From the NCBI RefSeq assembly GCF_000382285.1, contig NZ_KB907925.1, forward strand, positions 186,001 through 250,000: a stretch of DNA of 64,000 nt. Reading direction: 5' to 3'. The number at the start of each line of letters is the position of its first letter. Positions within the stretch are counted from its first letter, which is position 1. The DNA is from Solimonas variicoloris DSM 15731. Lineage in GTDB: Bacteria > Pseudomonadota > Gammaproteobacteria > Nevskiales > Nevskiaceae. The position numbers and the translations under genes are program-made. Positions 16,302 to 25,474 of the stretch are shown one piece after another. Under the pieces are notes generated by a model. It did no database searches, had not been told where the DNA came from, and saw nothing but the letters and a program-made list of their open reading frames with translations.

Positions 16302-18971
16302 ATGCAGACCGACAACAACAAGTCCGTGGACATCGATCCGCAGGAAAGCCGTGAATGGCTCGAAGCGCTCGACGCGGTGCTCGACCGCGAAGGTCCGGAG
16401 CGCGCCCACTTCCTGCTCGAGCGGTTAATCGAGCGCGCCCGCCGCAACGGCGCGCTCATTCCGTTCTCGGCCAACACCGCTTACCTCAACACGATCCCGC
16501 CGCATCTGGAAGAGCGTTCGCCGGGCGATCACGAGATCGAATGGCGCATCCGCTCGATCGTGCGCTGGAACGCGATGGCGATGGTCGTCAACGCCAACCG
16601 CGAGCACTCGGGCATCGGTGGCCACATCGCCAGCTTCGCGTCGAGCGCGACGCTCTACGACGTCGGCTTCAACCATTTCTGGAAGGGGCCGGATCATCCG
16701 GACGGCGCCGATCTCGTCTATATCCAGGGCCACGTCACGCCGGGCATCTACGCGCGCGCCTTCCTCGAAGGCCGCCTCAGCGAGGCGCAGCTCAAGCGCT
16801 TCCGCATGGAGGCGCTGCAGCCGGGCCTGCCGAGCTATCCGCATCCGTGGCTGATGCCGGACTTCTGGCAGTTCCCGACGGTGAGCATGGGCCTCGGCCC
16901 GATCACCGCGATCTATCAGGCGCGGCTGATGAAGTATCTGGAGAACCGCGGCCTGGCCAGGGCCGCCGGGCGCAAGGTCTGGTGCTTCTGCGGCGACGGC
17001 GAGATGGACGAGCCGGAATCGCTGGGCGCGATCGACATCGCCGCGCGCGAGAAGCTCGACAACCTGATCTTCGTCGTCAACTGCAATCTGCAGCGCCTCG
17101 ACGGTCCGGTGCGCGGCAACGGCAAGATCGTGCAGGAGCTGGAAGGCACATTCCGCGGCGCCGGCTGGAACGTCATCAAGCTGCTGTGGGGCTCGCTGTG
17201 GGACCCGCTGATCGCGCAGGATCGTTCCGGCAAGCTTCTCGAGGCCTTCAACGAGACGGTCGACGGCGAGTACCAGAGCTACAAGGCCAAGGGCGGCAAG
17301 TACACGCGCGAGAACTTCTTCGGCAAGTATCCGGAGCTGCGCAAGCTGGTCGAGACCATGTCCGATGAGGACATCGCGCGGCTCAACCGCGGCGGCCACG
17401 ATCCGCACAAGATCTACGCCGCCTACGCGGCGGCCAGCCGCCACGAAGGGTCGCCGACGGTGATCCTCGCGCATACCGTCAAGGGTTACGGCATGGGCGA
17501 GGCCGGCGAAGGCCAGAACATCACGCACCAGCAGAAGAAGATGGGCGAGGACGCGCTGCGCGCGTTCCGCGACCGCTTCCGCATTCCGATCTCCGACGAG
17601 AAGATCGCCGAGACGCCGTTCTACCGGCCGGCCGACGATTCGCCGGAGATCCAGTACCTGAAGCAGCGCCGTGCCGCGCTCGGCGGCTCGCTGCCGGCAC
17701 GCCGGCCGACGCAGGTGCGGCTCGAGATTCCGCCGCTCGCGGCTTTCGACAAGATCACTGCCGGCACCGGCGAGCGCGAGATCAGCACGACGATGGCCTT
17801 CGTGCAGATGCTGCAGACGCTGTGCCGCGACAAGAACATCGGCAAGCTGGTCGTGCCGATCGTACCGGACGAGGCGCGCACCTTCGGCATGGAGGCGATG
17901 TTCCGTTCGCTCGGCATCTATTCGATCGTCGGCCAGAAGTACAAGCCGGAAGACGCCGACCAGCTCGCGTTCTACAAGGAAGACATCAAGGGCCAGATCC
18001 TCGAAGAAGGCATCACCGAGGCCGGCTCGATGTCGTCGTGGATCGCCGCGGCGACGAGCTACGCCAATCACGGCACGCCGCTGCTGCCGTTCTACATCTT
18101 CTATTCGATGTTCGGCTTCCAGCGCATCGGCGACCTCGCCTGGGCGGCCGGCGACGCGCGTGCGCGCGGCTTCCTGCTCGGTGCGACCGCCGGCCGCACG
18201 ACGCTCAACGGCGAAGGCCTGCAGCACGAGGACGGCCACTCGCACGTCTACAGCGCGACGGTGCCGAACTGCCGCTCCTACGATCCGGCTTTCGCCTACG
18301 AACTGGCCGTCATCATCCAGCACGGCATGCAGGAGATGTACGTCGACAACCACGACGTCTACTACTACCTGTCGGTCTACAACGAGAACTACGCGCATCC
18401 GGCGCTGCCGGCCGGCGCCGAGGCCGGCATCATCAAGGGCATGTACCGCCTGCGCGCCGACGCAGCGCCGGGCGAGGCGCACGTGCAGCTGCTCGGCTCG
18501 GGCTGCATCCTGCGCGAGGTGATCGCCGCCGCCGACCTGCTGAAGGAAGAATGGGGCGTCAGCAGCGACATCTGGAGCGTGCCGAGCTTCACCGAGCTGG
18601 CGCGCGAGGGCCGCGAGGCCGAGCGCTGGAACCTGCTGCATCCGACGCAGCCGCCGCGCAAGAGCTACGTGCAGGAATGCCTCGAAGGCACGACCGGTCC
18701 GGTGATCGCGTCGAGCGACTGGGTGCGCGCCTACGCCGAGCAGATCCGTCCGTACGTGCCCGGCCGCTACCATGTGCTCGGCACCGACGGCTTCGGTCGT
18801 TCCGACAACCGTCCGGCGCTGCGCGACTTCTTCGAGATCGATCGCCGCTGGATCGTGGTCCGCAGCCTGATGGCGCTCGCCGAACAGAAGCGTTTGCCGC
18901 CGGAACGCGTCGAGCAGGCGATCAAGATCTACGGCATCAAGCCGGATCGCCGCGCGCCCTGGCTGAGCTGA
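16302..18971 (+). CDS. aceE: Pyruvate dehydrogenase E1 component, homodimeric type
   Basis: 889 residues, the size of E. coli AceE (887). Thiamine-diphosphate enzyme that decarboxylates pyruvate and acetylates the lipoyl groups of AceF. The ThDP/Mg motif is visible as GDGEMDEPESLGAI, from about residue 231, with NLIFVVNCNLQRLDGPVRGN after it. GGHIASFASSATLYDVGFNHFW and the C-terminal GTDGFGRSDNRPALRDFFE are family hallmarks. GGAGGAAG lies 5 bases before ATG 16302. It is followed by aceF after 13 bases. No pdhR-type GntR gene is adjacent; instead a LysR regulator is divergent from it. Confidence 0.98.
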   Translation: MQTDNNKSVDIDPQESREWLEALDAVLDREGPERAHFLLERLIERARRNGALIPFSANTAYLNTIPPHLEERSPGDHEIEWRIRSIVRWNAMAMVVNANREHSGIGGHIASFASSATLYDVGFNHFWKGPDHPDGADLVYIQGHVTPGIYARAFLEGRLSEAQLKRFRMEALQPGLPSYPHPWLMPDFWQFPTVSMGLGPITAIYQARLMKYLENRGLARAAGRKVWCFCGDGEMDEPESLGAIDIAAREKLDNLIFVVNCNLQRLDGPVRGNGKIVQELEGTFRGAGWNVIKLLWGSLWDPLIAQDRSGKLLEAFNETVDGEYQSYKAKGGKYTRENFFGKYPELRKLVETMSDEDIARLNRGGHDPHKIYAAYAAASRHEGSPTVILAHTVKGYGMGEAGEGQNITHQQKKMGEDALRAFRDRFRIPISDEKIAETPFYRPADDSPEIQYLKQRRAALGGSLPARRPTQVRLEIPPLAAFDKITAGTGEREISTTMAFVQMLQTLCRDKNIGKLVVPIVPDEARTFGMEAMFRSLGIYSIVGQKYKPEDADQLAFYKEDIKGQILEEGITEAGSMSSWIAAATSYANHGTPLLPFYIFYSMFGFQRIGDLAWAAGDARARGFLLGATAGRTTLNGEGLQHEDGHSHVYSATVPNCRSYDPAFAYELAVIIQHGMQEMYVDNHDVYYYLSVYNENYAHPALPAGAEAGIIKGMYRLRADAAPGEAHVQLLGSGCILREVIAAADLLKEEWGVSSDIWSVPSFTELAREGREAERWNLLHPTQPPRKSYVQECLEGTTGPVIASSDWVRAYAEQIRPYVPGRYHVLGTDGFGRSDNRPALRDFFEIDRRWIVVRSLMALAEQKRLPPERVEQAIKIYGIKPDRRAPWLS

Positions 18972-18984
18972 GGAGAACCCGACG

Positions 18985-20658
18985 ATGGCGAATCAGAAAG
19001 TCACGGTCCCCGACATCGGCAACTATCACGACGTGCCGGTGATCGAGCTGCTGGTCAAGGACGGCGACACGATCGAGAAGGACGCGCCGCTGCTGGTACT
19101 GGAATCGGACAAGGCGACGCTGGAAGTGCCGGCGCCGGCGTCCGGTACGGTGCGCGCGCTCAAGCTCAAGGTCGGCGACAAGGTTTCGCAGGGCGCCGAG
19201 ATTTGCGAGCTCGAAATCGCCGAAGCGGCGGTGTCCGCGCCGGCTCCGGCTCCGGCCGCCGCTACGGTGGCACCGGTCGCAGCGCCGCCAGCCAGCGCCT
19301 CGGTCGCGCCCGCGCCGCCGCCGCCCGTTGCCGCCGCGCCGGCCGCGGCCAGCGCCGAGATCGACGTGCGCATTCCCGACATCGGCAACTATCACGACGT
19401 GCCGGTGATCGAGCTGCTGGTCAAGGACGGCGATGCGATCGAGAAGGACGCGCCGCTGTTGGTGCTGGAATCGGACAAGGCGACGCTGGAAGTGCCGGCG
19501 CCGGCGTCCGGCACGGTGCGCGCGCTCAAGCTCAAGGTCGGCGACAAGGTTTCGCAGGGTGCCGCCGTCTGCACGCTGCTGACTGCGGCCGGCGCCGCAG
19601 CCGCGCCGCCGTCGCCGCCCGCCGCCGCGCCGGAAGCGGCGGCGACGCCGCGCGATCCGGCGACGCCGACTGAGCCGCTGCCGAAGAATCCGCTAGCGAT
19701 CATCGCCGACACCGCGCCGATCCCGCCGCCGCCGGCCGCCGCGCGCCGCGACGGCGAGGTGCCGTATGCCGGTCCGGCGACGCGCAAGTTCGCGCGCGAA
19801 CTCGGCGTTGATCTGTTCCAGGTGCACGGCAGCGGCGCCCGCGGCCGCATCCTGATCGAGGACGTGCAAGGCTTCGTCAAGCAGCGCCTCACGCAGCCGC
19901 CGGCCGCGGCGCCGGCCGCCGTCGCCGGTGCCGGCATTCCGCCGATCCCGGCCGTCGACTTCGCGCAGTTCGGCGCGATCGAGACGCGGCCGCTGGCGCG
20001 CATCCGCAAGCTCTCGGCCGCGCACCTGCATCGCGCCTGGCTCAACATCCCGCACGTCACGCAGACCGACGAGGCCGACATCACCGAGCTGGAAGCCTTC
20101 CGCAAGGCGCAGAGCGAGGAAGGCGGCGTCAAGCTGACGCTGCTGCCGTTCATCATCAAGGCGGTGACGGCGGCGCTGAAGCAGTATCCGGAGTTCAACG
20201 CCTCGCTGTCGCCGGACGGCGAGAGCCTGATTCTCAAGAAGTACATGCACATCGGCTTCGCCGCCGATACGCCGAACGGTCTGGTCGTGCCGGTGGTGCG
20301 CGACGCCGACCAGAAGGGCATCGTCCAGCTCGCGCAGGAGACCGCCGAGCTCGCCAAGAAGGCGCGCGACGGCAAGCTCAAGCCCGACGAGATGAAAGGC
20401 GGCTGCTTCTCGATCTCCTCGCTCGGCGGCATCGGCGGCAGCTTCTTCACGCCGATCGTCAACGCGCCGGAGGTCGGCATCCTCGGCGTGTCGAAGAGCC
20501 AGATCAAGCCGGTCTGGGACGGCAAGGTCTTCCAGCCGCGTCTGCTGTGCCCGCTGGCGCTGTCGTACGATCACCGCGTCATCGACGGCGCCTACGCGGC
20601 GCGCTTCATCGTGCTGCTGACCAAGCTGCTGTCCGACCTGCGGCGTCTGGCGCTGTAG
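18985..20658 (+). CDS. aceF: Pyruvate dehydrogenase E2, dihydrolipoamide acetyltransferase with two lipoyl domains
   Basis: 557 residues. Two lipoyl domains (about 4-75 and 126-197), each with the lipoylated Lys in ESDKATLEVP, are joined by Ala/Pro-rich linkers. A peripheral subunit-binding domain follows (about 255-290, YAGPATRKFARELGVDL ... GRILIEDV), then the catalytic acetyltransferase domain ending with SYDHRVIDGA, whose His and Asp are catalytic. Core of the pyruvate dehydrogenase complex. The lipoyl copies are nearly identical even at DNA level. GAGGAG precedes the ATG. No E3 (lpdA) gene follows within the window, so the dehydrogenase must be shared or encoded elsewhere. Confidence 0.98.
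   Translation: MANQKVTVPDIGNYHDVPVIELLVKDGDTIEKDAPLLVLESDKATLEVPAPASGTVRALKLKVGDKVSQGAEICELEIAEAAVSAPAPAPAAATVAPVAAPPASASVAPAPPPPVAAAPAAASAEIDVRIPDIGNYHDVPVIELLVKDGDAIEKDAPLLVLESDKATLEVPAPASGTVRALKLKVGDKVSQGAAVCTLLTAAGAAAAPPSPPAAAPEAAATPRDPATPTEPLPKNPLAIIADTAPIPPPPAAARRDGEVPYAGPATRKFARELGVDLFQVHGSGARGRILIEDVQGFVKQRLTQPPAAAPAAVAGAGIPPIPAVDFAQFGAIETRPLARIRKLSAAHLHRAWLNIPHVTQTDEADITELEAFRKAQSEEGGVKLTLLPFIIKAVTAALKQYPEFNASLSPDGESLILKKYMHIGFAADTPNGLVVPVVRDADQKGIVQLAQETAELAKKARDGKLKPDEMKGGCFSISSLGGIGGSFFTPIVNAPEVGILGVSKSQIKPVWDGKVFQPRLLCPLALSYDHRVIDGAYAARFIVLLTKLLSDLRRLAL
19012..19563 (+). repeat. Near-identical tandem lipoyl-domain repeat inside aceF
   Basis: Bases 19012-19197 and 19378-19563 (186 bases each, offset 366) differ at 6 positions by direct comparison, about 97% identity, whereas the linkers between them diverge. 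Suggests recent duplication or gene conversion of the domain. Confidence 0.9.
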
Positions 20659-20789
20659 CCGGCGCCGCGGGAAGCACGGATTGATGGACGCCCGACCGCA
20701 GCGCGCGCCTTGCGCTGCGGCCGGCAGGCATCCGTGGTTCGCTTCTTGCACTCCGATCGGCCCACAGCAGACAGCGAAGAAGGCGCGCC

Positions 20790-21233
20790 ATGGACTTGCC
20801 CAAGCATCAACTGACGATGACCGTGCTGATGACGCCGGACATGGTGAATTTCTCCGGCAACGTGCACGGCGGCCACATCCTCAAGCTGCTCGATCAGGTC
20901 GCCTACGCCTGCGCCAGCCGCTACGCCGGCAGCTACGTCGTCACCCTGTCCGTCGACCGCGTCATGTTCCGCCAGCCGATCCACGTCGGCGAGCTCGTCA
21001 CCTTTCTGGCCTCGGTGAACTACACCGGCCGCACCTCGATGGAGGTCGGCATCAAGGTCATCACCGAGAACATCCGCAAGGATGTGGTGCGCCACGCCAA
21101 CAGCTGCTTCTTCACGATGGTCGCAGTCAACGAGCAGGGCGAGCCGCAAGCGGTGCCGGCGCTCGTGCCGCAGACGCCCGAAGAACAGCGTCGCTTCGCA
21201 GCGGGGCGGCAGCGGCGCGCGCAGCGCCACTGA
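20790..21233 (+). CDS. YciA-like acyl-CoA thioesterase (hotdog fold)
   Basis: 147 residues. The NFSGNVHGGHILKLLDQVAYACASRYAG segment is the hotdog-fold signature of the acyl-CoA hydrolases of the YciA/BACH type, with the Asn-x-x-G-N-V-H-G-G-x-I-L pattern and the active-site Asp in LLDQ. VDRVMFRQPIHVGELV is the second conserved strand. Probably hydrolyses short to medium acyl-CoA esters. It follows aceF by 131 bases, which contain a 9-bp GC hairpin (20696-20720) without a T run, so readthrough from aceEF is possible. A link to the acetyl-CoA enzymes upstream is plausible but unproven. Confidence 0.92.
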   Translation: MDLPKHQLTMTVLMTPDMVNFSGNVHGGHILKLLDQVAYACASRYAGSYVVTLSVDRVMFRQPIHVGELVTFLASVNYTGRTSMEVGIKVITENIRKDVVRHANSCFFTMVAVNEQGEPQAVPALVPQTPEEQRRFAAGRQRRAQRH

Positions 21234-21328
21234 ACGCGCGGGCGCGCCGCCAAGCTGAATCGCGGCTGAAGCGGCGCGTGCGCGTGCGGGTGTTCACTGC
21301 GGGATCGCGTTGCTAGACTCGATCCGCC

Positions 21329-21925
21329 ATGAATCGCTCGCTTCTCTCTCTGGCGCTGCTGATCGCGGCGCCGCTCGTGCATGCCCAGTCCGGCACCACG
21401 CAATTCGTCTCCGATGACATCGCCGTGGTGCTGCGCGAAGCGCCGCGCAACGACGCCGGTTCGCTCGGCAACCTGCGCAGCGGGCAGAAGGTCACGGTGC
21501 TCGAGTCGCTCGGCCCCGACAGCTTCGCGCGCGTGCGCACCGCCGACGGCCGCGAAGGCTGGATGACGGCGCGTTACCTGTCGGCGCAGCCGGCCGCCAA
21601 GGATCGCGTCACGCAGATGAAGGCCGATCTCGACGCCGCGCAGAGCCAGATCAAGTCGCTGCAGGATCAGCTGAAGGCCGCGCAGGTGCAGCTCGACCAG
21701 GCGCGTCCGGCCTTCGAACTGGCGCAGGACAACACGCGCCTGAAAGCCGAACTCGCCGCCCGGGAACAAGCCGGCGCCGCGCTGCAGCAGCAGTTCGACC
21801 AGGAGCGCGCGCGCCGCGCCACCATGCTGACCGGTGCCGGCCTGCTCAGCGGCGGTGTCGTGCTCGGCCTGCTGCTGCCGTGGCTGCTGCGCAGCCGGCG
21901 GCGGCGTCGCTACGGCGACTTCTGA
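21329..21925 (+). CDS. SH3-domain, coiled-coil membrane protein (TIGR04211/YgiM type)
   Basis: 198 residues: signal peptide (to HAQ, about 20), bacterial SH3 domain (about 24-90, VLREAPRNDAGSLGNLRSGQKVTVLE ... GREGWMTARYL), a coiled coil (about 95-160), a C-terminal membrane helix (GLLSGGVVLGLLLPWLL) and a basic tail. This matches the YgiM/TIGR04211 architecture, periplasmic and anchored by its C-terminus. Cell-wall association is the usual guess for such SH3 domains; no enzymatic domain is present. Confidence 0.88.
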   Translation: MNRSLLSLALLIAAPLVHAQSGTTQFVSDDIAVVLREAPRNDAGSLGNLRSGQKVTVLESLGPDSFARVRTADGREGWMTARYLSAQPAAKDRVTQMKADLDAAQSQIKSLQDQLKAAQVQLDQARPAFELAQDNTRLKAELAAREQAGAALQQQFDQERARRATMLTGAGLLSGGVVLGLLLPWLLRSRRRRRYGDF

Positions 21926-22111
21926 GTTCGCGCCGGCGGCGCTCGCCGTCCTGAGTTCCTCGCCTCGCGGCGCCGCCGGCACCGGCGCGCATGAGCGCAG
22001 CGCCGCTCGCGCCGGCCGGTTGCGCCCGCCGCGGTACGCGCTGTCGCGACGCCGGCCTTTTCAAGCGCCGGCCGACGCGGCAAGCTGCGCGCCCTGTCCG
22101 CGGGCTCCGCC

Positions 22112-22996
22112 ATGTCGCCCTCCCTCAAAGCCCAGCTGCAAATCCACTTCTGCGTCCTGCTCTGGGGCTTCACGCCGATCCTCGGCAAGGCGATCTCGAT
22201 GCCGGCGCTGGCGCTGGTGTGGTGGCGCATGCTGATGGTCGCGGCGATCCTGCTGCTGGTGCCGCGCGTCTGGCGCGGCCTGCTGGCGTTGCCGCGGCGC
22301 CTGCTCGCCACCTACGCCGGCATCGGCGTGATCGTCGCGCTGCACTGGTTCACGTTCTACGCCGCGATCAAGCTCGCCAACGCCTCGGTGGCGGCGACCT
22401 GCCTGGCGCTGGCGCCGGTGTTCCTCGCGCTGATCGAGCCGGTGGTCGCGCAGCGGCGGCCGGACCTGCGCGAGCTGGTCGTCGGTCTCGCCGCGGTGCC
22501 GGGTGTCGCGCTGGTCGCCGGCGGCGTGCCGCAGGGCATGCTCGCCGGCTTCGCGGTCGGCGTGCTGTCGGCGCTGCTGGTCGCGGTTTTCGGTTCGTTC
22601 AACAAGCGCTACGTCGACCGCGCCGATCCGGTCGTGGTGACGGCGATCGAGCTCGGCGTCGGCGGCGCCTCGCTGACGCTGCTGGCGCCGCTGTTCGGCG
22701 GGCTGTCGAGCCTGCTGCACGTGCCGGGTGCGCGCGACGCGCTGCTGCTGGCGATCCTGGTCGTCTGCTGCACGCTGACACCGTTCACGATCTATCTGTT
22801 CGCGCTGCGCCGGCTGACGGCGTTCGCGGCCCAGCTCGCCGTCAATCTCGAGCCGCTGTACGCGATCATCCTCGCCGCGCTGCTGTTCGGCGAGCAGCGC
22901 GAGCTCGGCGCTTCGTTCTACGCCGGCGCGGCGATCCTGCTTGCCTCGGTGCTCGTGCATCCCTGGCTCGCGCAGCGCGCGCGCCGCCGCGACTGA
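22112..22996 (+). CDS. EamA-family (DMT) transporter
   Basis: 294 residues with ten membrane helices in two EamA repeats. The first contains LLWGFTPILGKAISMPALALVWWRML and the second LEPLYAIILAALLFGEQRELGASFYAGAAILLASV, both recognisable drug/metabolite transporter signatures. Inner-membrane exporter or permease of unknown substrate. ATG 22112 is directly after a GC-rich noncoding gap (21926-22111) in which I see no other gene. Alternative upstream starts would add non-family sequence. Confidence 0.9.
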   Translation: MSPSLKAQLQIHFCVLLWGFTPILGKAISMPALALVWWRMLMVAAILLLVPRVWRGLLALPRRLLATYAGIGVIVALHWFTFYAAIKLANASVAATCLALAPVFLALIEPVVAQRRPDLRELVVGLAAVPGVALVAGGVPQGMLAGFAVGVLSALLVAVFGSFNKRYVDRADPVVVTAIELGVGGASLTLLAPLFGGLSSLLHVPGARDALLLAILVVCCTLTPFTIYLFALRRLTAFAAQLAVNLEPLYAIILAALLFGEQRELGASFYAGAAILLASVLVHPWLAQRARRRD

Positions 22997-23055
22997 ACGC
23001 GTCGCGCCGCCTGCCGGCCGCGGCGATCCAGAGACGTCGCTTGCGTAGGGAGCTG

Positions 23056-23093
23056 CTGGATTGCTTCGTCGCCGGCGGCTCCTCGCAATGACG
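23056..23093. repeat. Palindromic intergenic repeat of the ATTGCGAGGAGC/GAAGCAATCC type
   Basis: CTGGATTGCTTCGTCGCCGG then CGGCTCCTCGCAATGACGG. The two ends (GGATTGC / GCAATGAC) form an imperfect hairpin. Elements with these ends are scattered between genes in many unrelated bacterial genomes, as far as I recall; here a single copy lies between the DMT transporter and the M1 peptidase terminator. Confidence 0.55.
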
Positions 23094-23117
23094 GAATAGG
23101 GACTCAGACCTTCCCTA

Positions 23118-23149
23118 GAAAACGACGACGGCGCCCGCAGGCGCCGTCG
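23118..23149 (-). terminator. Intrinsic terminator of the M1 peptidase gene
   Basis: Stem CGACGGCGCC/GGCGCCGTCG (10 bp) with a CGCA loop, followed on the minus strand by TCGTTTTCTAG, located about 18 bases after the peptidase stop. Confidence 0.8.
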
Positions 23150-23167
23150 CGTACATGCGGCTGAGCT

Positions 23168-25042
23168 TCAGGCGGCCCTGGCGAGCGCCTTCTCGATGGC
23201 GTCCTGGGCGATCGGGTGATAGCGGTTCTTCCACTTCGCGTAGACGGTCTTGGCGCGCGCCAGACCGTCCGGCGTTTTCGCCATCTCGCGGTACAGCGGC
23301 ATGATCAGCAGCATGCGGCCGACCTCGCCGAGGTACTGCTCGACGCCGGCGTCGGCCTTCGCGTAGTGGTTGGCGAGGCACTGCTTCCACCAGTGGCTGG
23401 CGATGATCTGATTGCGCGTCTTCGAGAAGCCGAACGCCGCATCGAGTTCGTCGAGCTGCGCCGCCGACAGCGCCGGCAGCGTGTCGATGAAGTACTGCCA
23501 CTGGTGCGTGGTCCAGCCCTTGGTGTCGAGCGCCGCGGCCGGCGTCTTGCCGGCGAGCCAGGCCTGGCGCTGCACGTCGACCCGGTCGAAGGCGTCCGAC
23601 TTCGGCCAGACCGTGTCGGCCGGCATCGCGGGCTGGTGCAGCCAGGCGTCGAGCTCGGCTTCGCTGAGCACGCCGGGCTTCTGCGCCATCAGCTGCTCGT
23701 GCAGGTAGGCGACGAAGTCGGCGGTGCGCACGCTCTGGAACGCGTGGCTGTTGAACCAGCCGTTGAGGAAGCCGTCGAGCACCGGCCGCGAGAACTGGGC
23801 CTCCAGATAGTCGAGGAACAGGCTGCCGCGCGCGTACGGTACGCCGGACAGGCCGTCATCCGGGTCGCGGCCGACCAGATCCGGCGTCAGCGTCTTGTCG
23901 TCGTCGCGCGCGATCTCGGCCAGTTCCGCCTGCAGACGGCGCGCCGACAGCACGCGCTCCTGCTGCGCGGCGTCGCGGCCGTAGACCTCCTCGACGATGC
24001 GGAAGGTCGCGTGTTCGGTGAAGCCCTCGTTGAGCCAGATGTCGGCCCAGGTCGCGTTGGTGACGAGGTTGCCGGACCAGGAATGCGCCATTTCGTGCGC
24101 GACCAGCGAGACCAGCGACTTGTCGCCGGCGATCACGGTCGGCGAGGCGAAGGTCAGACGCGGGTTCTCCATGCCGCCGTACGGAAAGCTCGGCGGCAGG
24201 ATCAGCAGGTCGTAGCGGCCCCAGCGGTACGGACCGTACAGCGCCTCGCAGCGCTCCAGCATCTTCTCGGTGTCCTCGAACTCGCGGGCGGCGGCGTCGA
24301 CCACGCCCGGATCGGCGTAGACACCGGTGCGCGGACCGGTCGCGCGGAACGCCAGATCGCCGACCGCGAGCGCGATCAGGTACGAGGGAATGCGCTGCGG
24401 CATCTTGAAGCGATACTCGCCGGACAGCGGCGCCTGCGGATCGTTGTCGGCGCTCATCACCGCGCGCAGGTTCTTCGGCGTCGTGATGTGCGCGCTGTAG
24501 GTCTGCCGCACCTGCGGCGTGTCCTGCAGCGGAATCCAGCTGCGCGCGTGGATCGCCTGCGACTGGCTGAACAGCAGCGGATGCTTCTGGCCGGCGGTCT
24601 GCGCCGGCGTCAGCCACTGCAGGCCCGACGCCTGCGGCTGCGTCGCGTAGTGCACGCGCACCCGGTCGGCGCCCTTCGGCATGTGGATGACGAGCGCGCT
24701 GCCGAGCACCGGATCGCGCGGCGCCAGCTTGAACGTGGTCTTCGCCAGCTTGCCGTCGCGGCCGGCCTCGACGGCGCCGACGTCGAGGTCGCGGGTGTCG
24801 AGCACCAGCGTGTCGGCCTTCGGGTTGACGCGCTCGAGGGTCAGCTCGGCGCTGCCGCGCAGCACGCGGCGCTCGAAGTCGACGTCGAGATCGAGCGCCA
24901 GGTCGCGGGTGCGGAAATCCTGGGTATTGGCGTACGAGTGCGGGTCGCTGCGCTGCGCAGCGTCGGGCAACGCGATGGTCGACATGGCGGGTCCGGACAG
25001 CAAGGCGGCGCTCAGCGCCGCGGGCTTGAGAAAGCGGAACAT
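23168..25042 (-). CDS. M1-family zinc aminopeptidase, exported
   Basis: 624 residues. A signal peptide (about 1-23) precedes an M1 peptidase of the leukotriene A4 hydrolase-like branch: exopeptidase motif YGGMENPRLTF (about 265-275), zinc site HEMAH at about 295, with the third ligand Glu 18 residues on in NEGFTEH, then a C-terminal helical domain (about 430-620) as in LTA4 hydrolases. It would remove N-terminal amino acids from peptides in the periplasm. The start at 25042 is chosen because the signal peptide begins there; the long upstream extension in frame is implausible. The gene is divergent from a small lipoprotein. Confidence 0.95.
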   Translation of the reverse strand: MFRFLKPAALSAALLSGPAMSTIALPDAAQRSDPHSYANTQDFRTRDLALDLDVDFERRVLRGSAELTLERVNPKADTLVLDTRDLDVGAVEAGRDGKLAKTTFKLAPRDPVLGSALVIHMPKGADRVRVHYATQPQASGLQWLTPAQTAGQKHPLLFSQSQAIHARSWIPLQDTPQVRQTYSAHITTPKNLRAVMSADNDPQAPLSGEYRFKMPQRIPSYLIALAVGDLAFRATGPRTGVYADPGVVDAAAREFEDTEKMLERCEALYGPYRWGRYDLLILPPSFPYGGMENPRLTFASPTVIAGDKSLVSLVAHEMAHSWSGNLVTNATWADIWLNEGFTEHATFRIVEEVYGRDAAQQERVLSARRLQAELAEIARDDDKTLTPDLVGRDPDDGLSGVPYARGSLFLDYLEAQFSRPVLDGFLNGWFNSHAFQSVRTADFVAYLHEQLMAQKPGVLSEAELDAWLHQPAMPADTVWPKSDAFDRVDVQRQAWLAGKTPAAALDTKGWTTHQWQYFIDTLPALSAAQLDELDAAFGFSKTRNQIIASHWWKQCLANHYAKADAGVEQYLGEVGRMLLIMPLYREMAKTPDGLARAKTVYAKWKNRYHPIAQDAIEKALARAA

Positions 25043-25166
25043 GGCATCAGGCCTGACGGAGGAAGCGGCCGATCTTAGCGAAGCCGTGCCGCGTCCGCGC
25101 CGGGGTTTTCCCGGGCCGCAGGCTGCGCGCATACTCGGTGATCCCGAACGTTCCTGGAGAATCCGC

Positions 25167-25457
25167 ATGCGCCGCCTGCTCTGCGCCGCCTTCATCAGTG
25201 TCGCGACGCTGGCCGCCGCCTGCCAGCACGTGACGATGAGCGACCCCAAGCCCGTGCCTGGCCACGTCACCGACCTCGACGCGTTCCACCGCTTCATCGG
25301 CACGCATCCGACGCCGGAGCAGTTCCGCAAGGCCTACCCGGACGTCACCCTCGTGCTGCCGGGCCAGATCTCGACCCGCGAGTTCCGCACCAACAACAGC
25401 CGCTACTTCGCCGAGCTCGGCGGCGACGGCAAGATCGTCGGCGGCAAGTTCATGTAG
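25167..25457 (+). CDS. Small lipoprotein of unknown function
   Basis: 96 residues. A type II signal peptide (MRRLLCAAFISVATLAAAC, lipobox LAAAC at about 15-19) precedes a short acidic/aromatic domain: DAFHRFIGTHPTPEQFRKAYPDVTLVLP, and NNSRYFAELGGDGKIVGGKF, which ends the protein. The FxGxHP-TPexFRxxYPDV wording recurs in xanthomonad-type genomes as hypothetical proteins, from memory. GGAGA precedes ATG 25167. Single gene, ended by a terminator at 25475. No function can be assigned. Confidence 0.75.
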   Translation: MRRLLCAAFISVATLAAACQHVTMSDPKPVPGHVTDLDAFHRFIGTHPTPEQFRKAYPDVTLVLPGQISTREFRTNNSRYFAELGGDGKIVGGKFM

Positions 25458-25474
25458 GCCGCGCCGCGCAGCAA

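Noticed and set aside
20696-20720. GC hairpin between aceF and the thioesterase gene as a terminator
   Set aside because: The 9-bp stem has no T run on either strand.
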